A DNA stretch of 64,000 nucleotides, from positions 2,925,001 to 2,989,000 of the forward strand of contig NZ_CP044310.1 in NCBI RefSeq assembly GCF_009664365.1, in the 5' to 3' direction. The position numbers and the translations under genes are program-made. Shown here one piece after another: positions 10,065 through 18,682 of the stretch. Numbering within the stretch: position 1 is the first letter of the stretch; each line of letters starts with the position of its first letter. Below the pieces are notes generated by a model, which saw nothing but the letters and a program-made list of their open reading frames with translations, did no database searches and was not told the origin of the DNA. The DNA is from Paenibacillus xylanilyticus. Lineage in GTDB: Bacteria > Bacillota > Bacilli > Paenibacillales > Paenibacillaceae.

Positions 10065-10811
10065 ATGTTCAACCAAGCGACTTTCCAGTTTGAGAAAGTT
10101 TCGGCAATAAAGGTCAGTGAGTTCATCAGAGAACAGTTAGAGGAAGCTATTATCCTTAAAGAAATCATGAGTGAAGATCAGCTGCCTTCGGAACGTGAAC
10201 TTGCCGAAATGTTCAATGCAAGCCGAATTACGGTTCGTGAAGCATTATCTGCTCTTGAGAGTAAGGGATTGATTGAAAAACGTGTTGGTGCCAAGGGAGG
10301 AACATTCGTACTCCCCATCACGGCGAATGCACACAAAAGAACCAAGGAAGAAATCATGCGTGACTGGGATCAGATGTTACATGTGTTTGAATATCGGACA
10401 ATCGTGGAGCCGGAAGGCGCTTTTCTGGCTGCTGAGCGGATCACCGCAGGCGAACTGGAGCTGCTGGAAGGTTACATCAAACAGAGTACCGAGCCAGAAT
10501 GTACCCGGGAATGGTTCAGGGCACTGGATGTCAAGTTTCATCTGACGATTGCCAAGGCCTCAGGGAATCCTTACCTGGAAACGGCAGTCAGACAGATTCG
10601 TACCAAGATCAATCCTGCGCTGGATCTGATGCCATACGATGAAAACATTCGGGTTCTTAACCAAGGAGTACATACCGAGATCCTTGAAGCACTGAAATCA
10701 CGTGATCCGGAGAAATCTCGAGATACGATGAAACGTCACATTGCATTTTCCGCTGATGCCATCTATTCAAGGTTGGTCTCATCAGAACCACAGGAAAGGA
10801 ATGAGCACTAA
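10065..10811 (+). CDS. GntR family regulator, FadR subfamily (FCD domain)
   Basis: 248 residues. N-terminal winged HTH (about 15-85) with the GntR pattern LPSERELAEMFNASRITVREALSALESKGLIEKRVGAKGG; the C-terminal part (about 105-230) is an all-helical FCD domain, the ligand- and metal-binding sensor of FadR-type regulators (EYRTIVEPEGAFLAAERI, DVKFHLTIAKASGNPYL, HTEILEALKSRD). First gene of a packed operon: its stop codon overlaps the ATG of the amidohydrolase by one base. It therefore most likely represses its own operon until a peptide- or amino-acid-derived ligand appears. Confidence 0.92.
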   Translation: MFNQATFQFEKVSAIKVSEFIREQLEEAIILKEIMSEDQLPSERELAEMFNASRITVREALSALESKGLIEKRVGAKGGTFVLPITANAHKRTKEEIMRDWDQMLHVFEYRTIVEPEGAFLAAERITAGELELLEGYIKQSTEPECTREWFRALDVKFHLTIAKASGNPYLETAVRQIRTKINPALDLMPYDENIRVLNQGVHTEILEALKSRDPEKSRDTMKRHIAFSADAIYSRLVSSEPQERNEH

Positions 10812-12022
10812 TGGAACAAACTTCACTATTTGAACTCGCAAAGCAGCTGCAGCCGAAGCTCACGAACTGGCGGAGAGACTTCCATCGCCATCCGGAAATT
10901 GGATACGAAGAGATTCGGACTTCAGGCATCGTGGCCGAGCATCTGGAGAGCCTCGGGCTTGAAGTGACCCGTCATGTTGGCAGGACCGGGGTTGTCGGTT
11001 TGCTTCGCGGGGAAACGGATGGTCCAACCATTGCACTCCGGGCAGACATGGACGCTCTTCCGATCCAGGATCAGAAATCGGCGGAGTATCGTTCCCAGGT
11101 TGAAGGCAAGGCTCACTTATGTGGTCATGATGCCCACACCACCATTTTGATGGGAGCGGCAGAACTGCTTACAGGTCTCGGCAGACCGAAATCGGGCAAC
11201 ATCAAGTTTGTGTTCCAGCCAGCAGAAGAGGGGCTTGCCGGTGCACGCGCCATGATTCAGGACGGTGTACTGGAGAATCCGAAAGTGGATGCGATCGCAG
11301 GTCTGCATGTGACACCTGGCCAGGATACGGGTACCGTTGGTGTGAGTAAAGGGGTAGCTTTTGCTTCGGCAGACCGTCTGGTGATTCGTGTATACGGCAA
11401 AGGTGGACATGCTGCACGGCCGCATGAAGGCATCGATGCGATTGCCGTATCGGCTCAGGTCATCACAGCGCTGCAGAATATCGCCAGTCGTTTGGTGGAT
11501 CCGCTGGAGCCCGTTGTAGTCACCATTGGCAAAATCACTGGCGGGTATATGGGCACAGCCATTGCGCCAGAGGTGGAGATGATCGGTACGGTGCGCACAC
11601 TCTCACCCACCCTTCGTGAACGCATGCCTGCATTGATTGAACAAGTCGTTAGTGGGGTGTGCGCTTCCTTCGGCGCAGGGCATGAAGTTGTTTATGGCGA
11701 TGGATATCCGGTCGTGGTTAACGATCATGCGATGGTGGACTTGCTTACCGAAACTGTTGATGGATTGGATTGGGCAAAAGGATGGAGCAGCATTCCGCCT
11801 TCTACTGGCGGTGAAGATTTTGCCTTCTATTGCGAACAGATTCCTGGCGTTTTCTTCCGTCTTGGTTCGGGCAATGAGGAAGAGCGGACAAGATATCCGC
11901 TTCATCATCCGATGTTTGATCTGGATGAAACAGCAATGCCGTATGGTGTAGGCATGCTGTCATCCATAGCACTTGAGTTTTTGGCAAGAAACACAACTTC
12001 TGAGGGGGAACGTTCCAAATGA
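10811..12022 (+). CDS. M20 family amidohydrolase (N-acyl amino acid / aminoacylase-like)
   Basis: 403 residues. Metallo-amidohydrolase of the M20D type that cleaves N-acyl or peptide-like amides. Expected metal-site segments are present in order: RRDFHRHPEIGYEE, LRADMDALPI, LCGHDAHTTILMGAA, FQPAEEG and STGGEDFAFY near the C-terminus; the lid/dimerisation domain (about 185-300) carries KGGHAARPHEGIDAI. No signal peptide, so cytosolic. It is translated from an ATG that overlaps the GntR stop and overlaps the transporter binding-protein gene by 4 bp, which ties it to uptake of the same compound. Substrate (N-acetyl amino acid, hippurate-like or modified peptide) is undetermined. Confidence 0.9.
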   Translation: MEQTSLFELAKQLQPKLTNWRRDFHRHPEIGYEEIRTSGIVAEHLESLGLEVTRHVGRTGVVGLLRGETDGPTIALRADMDALPIQDQKSAEYRSQVEGKAHLCGHDAHTTILMGAAELLTGLGRPKSGNIKFVFQPAEEGLAGARAMIQDGVLENPKVDAIAGLHVTPGQDTGTVGVSKGVAFASADRLVIRVYGKGGHAARPHEGIDAIAVSAQVITALQNIASRLVDPLEPVVVTIGKITGGYMGTAIAPEVEMIGTVRTLSPTLRERMPALIEQVVSGVCASFGAGHEVVYGDGYPVVVNDHAMVDLLTETVDGLDWAKGWSSIPPSTGGEDFAFYCEQIPGVFFRLGSGNEEERTRYPLHHPMFDLDETAMPYGVGMLSSIALEFLARNTTSEGERSK

Positions 12023-13587
12023 AAAAAAGACAATGGACTGGCATGTGGATTACATTACTGGCTGTAGTATTGGTGCTCAGCGCATGCGGTGGAACAAGCA
12101 CGGGTACAGACAGCAATTCGGCATCAAGTGGAACGGAAGGCAGCGGAGCTGCCAGCACAACACTTACGATCGCAGCAGCAACGGATATTGAGAGCTTCGA
12201 TCCGCATAACAACAACAATACATCCAGTGAGGCGGTTCTGGTTAACGTATTCGATTATCTGATCAAAAACGACAGTGAACAAAATAAAGTGCCTGGACTT
12301 GCTGAATCCTGGGAACAAGTGGATGACACCACCTGGCGCTTCAAGCTGCGTGAAGGGGTTACGTTCCATAATGGTGATCCATTCACTTCAGCAGACGTCA
12401 AATATACAATAGAGCGTGTAGCCAAAGATGAAACGCTTAAACAAAACAGCTATTTCAAGAATATCGTTGAAGTTAAAGCTGTTGATGAGCATACGGTGGA
12501 TATCATTACAGACGGTCCGGATCCGCTCCTGCTTAACCGCCTCTCGAAAATGGGAGCAGGCATCCTTCCTGCCAAATATATCGAGGATAATGGCATGGAT
12601 GCTTTCCTGAAACAGCCGGTAGGAACCGGACCATATAAATTCAGCAAATGGACCAAAGATGATCGTGTGGTACTCGTGAAGAATGAGAACTACTATGGCG
12701 ATGAACCGAAATGGAATGAAGTCGTATTCCGCGTAATTCCTGAGGCTTCCACACGGGTATCCGAACTGCTCGCGGGTGGAGTTGACGTCGCTGCATCGAT
12801 TCCATCTACAGACATCGCCCGCATTGAAGGTGAAGCAGACAAGAAAATTGTCAAAGCGCCAATCCAGCGCGTGCTGCAGCTGATCTTCCGTCAGACAGAA
12901 GGCAGCATTACAGCTGATCCGAAAGTCCGTGAAGCCATTGATCTGGCCATCGACAAACAAGGTATTGTCGACAGCATTGCAGGCGGAGCAGGTATCGTCA
13001 CTCGTACATCTGTAACGCCAGGTAACTTTGGTGCAGATCCGTCATTATACAAAACATCCCTATATGATTTGGAAAAAGCCAAACAGCTTCTGAAAGAAGC
13101 GGGTTACGCTGAAGGCGAAGCCGAGATGACCATTTCCGTTTCATCACAATATAAGGAACAGGTTGAAGTAGTTGCTGCCATGCTGGAGCAAGCAGGCTTC
13201 AAAATCAATATGGACGTGCTGGAGCCAAGTGCTTTCAGTGAACGTTACAGCTCCAAATCATTCAAGGAAATTTTCATGATCGGTATCGGCAACTCCTTGT
13301 TCGACGCTTCAAATAACTACAACCGTTACATGTTGGAAGAAGCTAAAGGAGAATCGGATTACAATAATCCGGAAGTGGAGAAATTGCTTCAATCTGCATT
13401 GGTAAATATGGACCCTGAGGCTCGTGAAAAAGAGTACCAACAAGTACAGCAGATCTTCGCAGAGGAACGTCCAGCCGTGTATCTGTACCAGATGGAAGGG
13501 GTCTACGGAACGAATGCACGCGTGAACTTCACGCCGCGCAGTGATGAAATGTTCTATGCCGACGAGATTACACCTGCAGCACAGTAA
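12019..13587 (+). CDS. peptide/nickel-type ABC transporter substrate-binding lipoprotein (SBP family 5)
   Basis: 522 residues. Lipoprotein signal peptide with lipobox LSAC, Cys23 to be lipidated. The mature part has family-5 features: ESFDPHNNNNTSSEAVLVNVFDYL, PGLAESWEQVDDTTWRFKLREGVTFHNGDPFTSADVKY and GTGPYKFSKW. Such proteins capture oligopeptides, dipeptides or related solutes outside the membrane for a DppBC-type permease pair, which follows. ATGA overlap with the amidohydrolase shows translational coupling. A hairpin sits between this gene and the permeases, which may keep binding-protein mRNA in excess. Confidence 0.92.
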   Translation: MKKRQWTGMWITLLAVVLVLSACGGTSTGTDSNSASSGTEGSGAASTTLTIAAATDIESFDPHNNNNTSSEAVLVNVFDYLIKNDSEQNKVPGLAESWEQVDDTTWRFKLREGVTFHNGDPFTSADVKYTIERVAKDETLKQNSYFKNIVEVKAVDEHTVDIITDGPDPLLLNRLSKMGAGILPAKYIEDNGMDAFLKQPVGTGPYKFSKWTKDDRVVLVKNENYYGDEPKWNEVVFRVIPEASTRVSELLAGGVDVAASIPSTDIARIEGEADKKIVKAPIQRVLQLIFRQTEGSITADPKVREAIDLAIDKQGIVDSIAGGAGIVTRTSVTPGNFGADPSLYKTSLYDLEKAKQLLKEAGYAEGEAEMTISVSSQYKEQVEVVAAMLEQAGFKINMDVLEPSAFSERYSSKSFKEIFMIGIGNSLFDASNNYNRYMLEEAKGESDYNNPEVEKLLQSALVNMDPEAREKEYQQVQQIFAEERPAVYLYQMEGVYGTNARVNFTPRSDEMFYADEITPAAQ

Positions 13588-13626
13588 GACCCGGCAGAAC
13601 AACTGGTCATTGCAACGATAGGCCGT

Positions 13627-13668
13627 GAACGGCAGGGACTGGGTTGACCAAGTTCCTGCCGTTCTTTT
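13627..13668 (+). terminator. intra-operon hairpin between binding protein and permease genes
   Basis: GAACGGCAGGGACT pairs with AGTTCCTGCCGTTC (one mismatch), followed by TTTTG. The T run is short, so it probably works as a partial terminator or an mRNA 3'-end stabiliser that raises binding-protein over permease levels. Confidence 0.6.
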
Positions 13669-13691
13669 GTATCGCATGGAGGTGAATGAGG

Positions 13692-14609
13692 ATGGGGAAG
13701 TACGTATTCAAATCTTTACTGCAAGTCATACCGGTATTATTCATTGTATCGCTGATTGTTTTCATATTGGTCAGGGTCACGGGTGATCCTGTTGCCCTGA
13801 TGCTGCCCGAGACTGCCACAGCGGAAGACCGCGCGGTGCTAACGGAAGCGCTTGGGCTGGATCAACCGCTCTACACGCAATACATGAAATTCCTCGTCAG
13901 CGCATTGCAGGGCGATTTCGGTCAATCTTTTCGCTATGGACAACCAGCTCTGCAGCTTGTTCTGGAGAGATTGCCTGCCAGCTTCGAACTGGCTGTAGCA
14001 GCCATGTTTTTTGCGGTGCTTATGGCTGTGCCGCTGGGAGTCATTTCGGCGGTTAAACGTAATACGTTTACCGATCTGATCATTTCGGGGATATCCGTGA
14101 TCGGTAAGGCGATGCCAAACTTCTGGATGGGTATCATGCTGATCCTGCTGTTCTCCGTTATGTTGGGCGTTCTGCCCGTCTCGGGCCGTGGTGGTCTGTC
14201 GCACTTGATCCTGCCCGCATTTACCCTTGGCGTAGGTCTGGCCGCACAGATGACCCGTCTCATTCGTTCCAGTATGCTGGAAATTCTAAGTCAGGATTAT
14301 ATTCGTACAGCACGCAGCAAGGGGCTTGGCCGGATGGTCGTGATTGGGAAGCATGCGTTTCGGAACGGCTTGATCCCGGTTGTAACGATTATGAGCTTGC
14401 AGTTTACGAGTCTGATCGGCGGAACACTGATTACGGAAACGGTGTTCTCTTGGCCGGGCTTGGGACAGCTTCTGGTCGTCGCCGTCAATACACATGACAT
14501 GGCGATTGTTCAGGCGGCCGTGTTTGTCATTGCATTAATCGTAGTTATAACCAATATTCTGACGGACGTAGCTTACCGGCTGCTTGATCCGCGCATTAAA
14601 TTCGACTAG
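13692..14609 (+). CDS. ABC transporter permease, DppB/OppB type
   Basis: 305 residues from ATG 13692; GGAGGTG lies 7 bp upstream, whereas the in-frame ATG at 13686 would leave almost no spacing. About six membrane segments. The conserved cytoplasmic EAA-like loop, where the ATPase docks, is at RTARSKGLGRMVVIGKHAFRNGLIPVVT. N-terminal TGDPVALMLPETAT and LGLDQPLYTQYMKFL are typical of DppB. Forms the channel with the following permease. Confidence 0.93.
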   Translation: MGKYVFKSLLQVIPVLFIVSLIVFILVRVTGDPVALMLPETATAEDRAVLTEALGLDQPLYTQYMKFLVSALQGDFGQSFRYGQPALQLVLERLPASFELAVAAMFFAVLMAVPLGVISAVKRNTFTDLIISGISVIGKAMPNFWMGIMLILLFSVMLGVLPVSGRGGLSHLILPAFTLGVGLAAQMTRLIRSSMLEILSQDYIRTARSKGLGRMVVIGKHAFRNGLIPVVTIMSLQFTSLIGGTLITETVFSWPGLGQLLVVAVNTHDMAIVQAAVFVIALIVVITNILTDVAYRLLDPRIKFD

Positions 14610-14624
14610 AAGGAGGTGCAATCT

Positions 14625-15554
14625 ATGACAGGGAGCAATGAAATGCCAATTCCGGGTTCGGAACAGAAAAAGGAGAGTTCACATACGCAAGGGGGATTTC
14701 GCTATATATGGAAACAACTGATCATCAGCAAGACCGGGATGCTTGGCTCTGTGCTCGTTTTGTTGGTCGTTTGGATCGCCATATGTGCACCTCTGCTAAC
14801 GAGTCACGATCCTGCAGCTGTCGATCCGCTGAATCGCCTCAAACCTCCTGCCTGGCTGGACGGAGGAGCCTCGGAACATTGGCTTGGTACGGATAATTTA
14901 GGCCGAGATATGTGGAGCCGAATCGTGTATGGTGCACGCGTTTCATTAATCGTCGGTATGGGGGCAGTCATTGTCTCAGGAGTGATCGGAGCCATACTGG
15001 GACTGCTATCCGGATTTTATGGGAAATGGCTGGATGCGGTCATCATGCGGGTGGGGGATGCCTTCATGGCCATTCCTACCATTCTGTTCATGCTCGTTGT
15101 GATGGCCATCGTTGGCCCGGGAATAACGACGTTGATCTTTGTCATCGGCGTGACCAACTGGGTTCCGTTTACCCGTATCGTTCGAAGTGAGGTTCTCAGC
15201 ATCAAGGAGCGTGACTTCGTTCATGCTGCCAGGTCCATAGGAGCCAAGAATGGACGGTTGATTGTAAAACACATTCTGCCAAACATCCTGTCTTCCTTTA
15301 TCGTCATCTGCGGTATGAACGTCGGAACGACCATTATTATGGAAGCTTCGCTCAGTTTCCTCGGTCTCGGCATTAAGCCGCCGGACGTTTCATGGGGAGG
15401 CATGCTCAGTGATGGAAGACAATATGTAGCCACAAGCTGGTGGGTCGCCACATTCCCGGGACTAGCCATTACATTCACAGTGCTTGGTGTTATTTTCCTC
15501 GGGGATTGGCTGCGCGATGTACTTGATCCACGTACGGAAACGAATAAAAAATAA
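14625..15554 (+). CDS. ABC transporter permease, DppC/OppC type
   Basis: 309 residues. ATG 14625 is placed 6 bp after AGGAGGTG (14611-14618), which makes it preferable to the in-frame GTG at 14616 inside the ribosome binding site. OppC N-terminal domain with the GTDNLGRDMWSRIVYGARVSL motif, five to six membrane segments, EAA loop at HAARSIGAKNGRLIVKHILPN and the C-terminal WGGMLSDGRQ. Pairs with the DppB-type protein upstream. The next gene is a peptidase, not the expected DppD/DppF ATPase, so an ATPase encoded elsewhere must drive this transporter. Confidence 0.93.
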   Translation: MTGSNEMPIPGSEQKKESSHTQGGFRYIWKQLIISKTGMLGSVLVLLVVWIAICAPLLTSHDPAAVDPLNRLKPPAWLDGGASEHWLGTDNLGRDMWSRIVYGARVSLIVGMGAVIVSGVIGAILGLLSGFYGKWLDAVIMRVGDAFMAIPTILFMLVVMAIVGPGITTLIFVIGVTNWVPFTRIVRSEVLSIKERDFVHAARSIGAKNGRLIVKHILPNILSSFIVICGMNVGTTIIMEASLSFLGLGIKPPDVSWGGMLSDGRQYVATSWWVATFPGLAITFTVLGVIFLGDWLRDVLDPRTETNKK

Positions 15555-15580
15555 CAGGACTGGGGAAAGGGGACCTTCAT

Positions 15581-17608
15581 ATGAACAAACGACCGATCAT
15601 ACCGGAGGATTTATATCACTATCGTTCCATTAGCCAACCCGTAATCCATCCGAATGGACAGGTGGCCTACGTAGAACAGACTATAGATCGGCAAAAGAAC
15701 GTGTACAACACCCGGATTCGGGGAATCTCGCTGGATGGCAGCAATGATGTCGAGCTCACGAATGGCACCAAGGACACAGCGCCGAGCTGGACACCGGACG
15801 GAACACGGCTTGCTTTCTTGCGTTTGGAAGAGGGCGGCAAAGGATTATGGATACTTGCGTCAGGTGAGGACGAACCTGTTAAACTTATTCCGCCCGAGCG
15901 AAAAATATTGGATTACGCTTGGTCGCCTGACGGCCAGTATATTGCCTTCACCAGCAAAGCGCAGTTAACAGATGCAGGTGACCAAGATGACCAAGATAAG
16001 CCGAGGAATCAAACGGCATCTGAGCTGCGTGGCAAAGTATATGAACGTACAACGCCGAAAGCGGAGGGATCCGGCTGGTGGGACGGTCTATACAGCCATC
16101 TGTTTGTTTATGAGGTTCGAAGTGGGGTGGCCACTTCAGTGATCACCGGATTATGGAACGTCAGTGGACCAACATGGTCCCCGGATAGCCGGAGCATTGC
16201 TTTTATCTCGAAGCAGGTGGAGGATAAGGAGGGCGATGCGGATCTGCTGTACTTCACTGACGTGTATACTATTCGGCCGGGAGTGAGTGAGCCTTTCAAA
16301 GTGACGGATTCCAGTCTGCTGGTGAGCCAGTTCTCCTATTCTCCCGATGGACAGATGTTCAATCTGATTGCCAGTGACCGGGAATTCGGCAGCGGCAGTC
16401 ATAACCGATTATATACCGTCCCCGTACAAGGCGGAACGCCTAAGCCGATCACAGCGAAATTGGATATGCAGTTAGGCAACGCTGCACTTGGAGATATGAA
16501 ATCTGCCGGTCCGTCTCCATCTCCGGTCTGGGATGCGAACCATCCTGAACGAGGCATGCTTGTACTCGGTACGCACGATGGAAGCGTGGATGTGTACCGT
16601 ATCCATGCAAATGGAGACTGCCAGCCCATGACGGGAAAAGGGGAAAAGGATGTGTACCAATATACATTGTCACCTGATGGAGCTACACTCGTCATTGCTG
16701 CACTGACAGCTGATCACCCTGCAGAGCTATATCGGGTGGATGTTGAGACTGGCGAAATGATCCGGCTCACCCGGAGAAACGACGAATGGATCAACGCACT
16801 CCAAGTGAATGTACCTGAACGGATTGAATTTACATCCACAGATGGCTGGCGCATCCAGGGTTGGCTGCTGCAGCCTGCGAGGCAGGATTCGAGTGCCAAA
16901 ACTCCACTGATTCTGCAAATCCATGGAGGCCCGCATGCAATGTATACGGGCACTTTCAGTTATGAGATGCAGACACTTGCAGCACAAGGGTATGCCGTTT
17001 TATGGGTGAATCCGCGAGGGAGTATGGGATATGGACAGGAATTTGCCAGAGCTTGTCGTGGCGATTTCGCGGGTGGAGACTTCCGTGATTTAATGGAGGC
17101 GGTTGACCATGCCCTTGACACATATGAACTATTAGATGAGTCACGTCTGGGTGTTGCAGGCGGCAGTTACGGAGGGGTTATGACGAACTGGATCGTTGCC
17201 CACAGCACTCGGTTCAAGGCAGCTGTTACCCAGCGCTGCATCTCCAATTGGCTGTCCATGTACGGTACCAGTGATATAGGCATATCTTATGTGGAGGGAG
17301 TCATTGGGGACAATCCGGCAGAGAATGCTGAGCTGTTATGGTCCCGTTCACCGCTGGCTCATGCACATAAGATTGACACACCGCTTCTTATCATGCATGG
17401 AGAGCAGGACTATCGGACTCCGATTGCCCAGGCGGAGGAGCTCTATACCACGCTCAAACGTTACGGCAAAACAACCAAACTGATTCGCTACCCTGGTTCC
17501 AATCATTCGCTGCTGAAAAGCGGCAAGCCTTCACTACGAGTGGACAGTTACGAACAGATCAATGCCTGGTTCAATCAGTATCTTCGAGAAGAGGGGGTCT
17601 CAGCATGA
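15581..17608 (+). CDS. S9 family prolyl oligopeptidase / acylaminoacyl-peptidase-like serine peptidase
   Basis: 675 residues, no signal peptide, so cytosolic. The N-terminal half is a beta-propeller (SPDG-type blades such as YAWSPDGQYIAFTS) that gates access; the C-terminal half is an alpha/beta hydrolase with Ser529 (GGSYGG), Asp610 (HGEQDYRTP) and His642 (PGSNHS). Such enzymes release N-acylated amino acids or trim short peptides. Position in the operon, after the peptide-type permeases and ending with an ATGA overlap into the next gene, indicates that it degrades what the transporter imports, together with the M20 amidohydrolase. Confidence 0.92.
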   Translation: MNKRPIIPEDLYHYRSISQPVIHPNGQVAYVEQTIDRQKNVYNTRIRGISLDGSNDVELTNGTKDTAPSWTPDGTRLAFLRLEEGGKGLWILASGEDEPVKLIPPERKILDYAWSPDGQYIAFTSKAQLTDAGDQDDQDKPRNQTASELRGKVYERTTPKAEGSGWWDGLYSHLFVYEVRSGVATSVITGLWNVSGPTWSPDSRSIAFISKQVEDKEGDADLLYFTDVYTIRPGVSEPFKVTDSSLLVSQFSYSPDGQMFNLIASDREFGSGSHNRLYTVPVQGGTPKPITAKLDMQLGNAALGDMKSAGPSPSPVWDANHPERGMLVLGTHDGSVDVYRIHANGDCQPMTGKGEKDVYQYTLSPDGATLVIAALTADHPAELYRVDVETGEMIRLTRRNDEWINALQVNVPERIEFTSTDGWRIQGWLLQPARQDSSAKTPLILQIHGGPHAMYTGTFSYEMQTLAAQGYAVLWVNPRGSMGYGQEFARACRGDFAGGDFRDLMEAVDHALDTYELLDESRLGVAGGSYGGVMTNWIVAHSTRFKAAVTQRCISNWLSMYGTSDIGISYVEGVIGDNPAENAELLWSRSPLAHAHKIDTPLLIMHGEQDYRTPIAQAEELYTTLKRYGKTTKLIRYPGSNHSLLKSGKPSLRVDSYEQINAWFNQYLREEGVSA

Positions 17609-18072
17609 GTCAGGTGCGGCTATCGATTCCTGTAGGGATGCTGGTGGAGAATGTTTTGACGAGTGGTGAACCGATTGAGACTATTATCGATCGTTTGCAG
17701 CGGAGAGATCTCGCTCCTTTGCTGTCCAAGATCAAGGAACCGACCATGGATTTGGAAGAACGGTTGCAGGCGGCAGAAGAAGTTGCCGAGGATTGGGCGG
17801 AGGCTCTTCGGAGCGGATACAAGTTTAAGTTTTTGCATATCAACGGTCTGAAAAGGGTGCTGGACTTTCGTTTTGATCGTAAGATTGATCGGGACTACAG
17901 CCAAGAGGAGTTAACGCTTCGGCATATCCAATTAAGCGCTCAAGAGATAGAATTGCTGTGCATGCTTATTGGCAGGCAGTGGGACGTGGTTGAAGAAGAA
18001 AATAATGAGGCAGGTGCAGTGCTCTCAACCGATACGCTCCCTCTCGTGGAGATTAAACTAAAATATCAATAA
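17605..18072 (+). CDS. hypothetical protein at the end of the peptide-uptake operon
   Basis: 155 residues; I do not recognise the family. ATG overlaps the peptidase stop (ATGA), with GAGGGGG upstream, so it is translated with the peptidase. No signal peptide or membrane segment. The middle is helical and acidic (EERLQAAEEVAEDWAEAL), followed by a basic segment (RVLDFRFDRKIDRDY) and a C-terminal helix-strand part. Its fixed place behind the peptidase suggests a role in the same pathway, but no function can be assigned. Confidence 0.8.
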   Translation: MSQVRLSIPVGMLVENVLTSGEPIETIIDRLQRRDLAPLLSKIKEPTMDLEERLQAAEEVAEDWAEALRSGYKFKFLHINGLKRVLDFRFDRKIDRDYSQEELTLRHIQLSAQEIELLCMLIGRQWDVVEEENNEAGAVLSTDTLPLVEIKLKYQ

Positions 18073-18108
18073 TTCAACCTATATAAATCGCAATCCTATA
18101 TGCCAAGG

Positions 18109-18135
18109 TCCTGGGGGGTTCCCAGGGCTTTTTTG
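18109..18135 (+). terminator. terminator of the peptide-uptake operon
   Basis: CCTGGG and CCCAGG pair around a short G/T loop, followed by six T. Confidence 0.88.
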
Positions 18136-18225
18136 GTTTTGTTGAGCGAAGGGCAAGATGTGCACGATTATGCGGTTCATGAAAAAGGAGCAGGATCCTT
18201 CGATGAGGCACTTATATTAGCCGTG

Positions 18226-18252
18226 ACGGCTGATAGACAGGAACATAGTATA
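18226..18252 (+). promoter_or_regulatory. sigma-K-like promoter candidate
   Basis: AC at 18226-18227, 16 bp, then CATAGTATA at 18244-18252, which fits the sigma-K pattern AC-N16/17-CATANNNTA. It lies about 50 bp before the next coding start. A short consensus, so chance cannot be excluded. Confidence 0.4.
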
Positions 18253-18303
18253 GTCTAAACGGAAGAATAGTACCTTTTTCTAAAGTGAAGGGAGTGAAAT
18301 CTT

Positions 18304-18672
18304 TTGCCAAATAGTACAGGTCTTGTCTATAATCCCGTAACTGGAGCGACCCAATCCACTCAGGTCATTGTAAACTGCATCAATGATTCACTTAATGCCC
18401 CCGTCAATATTGAACTTGAAGTATTCCGGTGGGACACAACCCAAACTACGCGTATTCCAGTTGGTCATGAGCTGTTTCAATTGACTCCCCAAGCTACGAG
18501 AACATTTATCTATCCACTGCTTAACGCTGCTTTTTTTGAAGTGCAAAGTGATTATTTCAGTGCTACAAGCACCATTATCAATGTATATGCTATTGACTCT
18601 ACAGGTCAAATTATCCAGCGAATTCTCCAGTCGGAAATGACGTTAATAGACCGATTTACAAATATCCCTTAA
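18304..18672 (+). CDS. hypothetical small beta-rich protein, possible spore-surface component
   Basis: 122 residues, TTG start behind GAAGGGAGTG. I do not recognise a family. Starts MPNSTGLVYNPVTGATQSTQ; sequence is Thr/Asn/Ile-rich with alternating hydrophobic residues, suggesting a single beta-sandwich domain; no Cys-rich or membrane part and no export signal. It precedes the Asp-box propeller gene by 10 bp, so they are co-transcribed. The sigma-K-like promoter suggests mother-cell expression during sporulation, which would explain a surface protein without a signal peptide. Inference only. Confidence 0.7.
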   Translation: MPNSTGLVYNPVTGATQSTQVIVNCINDSLNAPVNIELEVFRWDTTQTTRIPVGHELFQLTPQATRTFIYPLLNAAFFEVQSDYFSATSTIINVYAIDSTGQIIQRILQSEMTLIDRFTNIP

Positions 18673-18682
18673 AGGAATAGAG

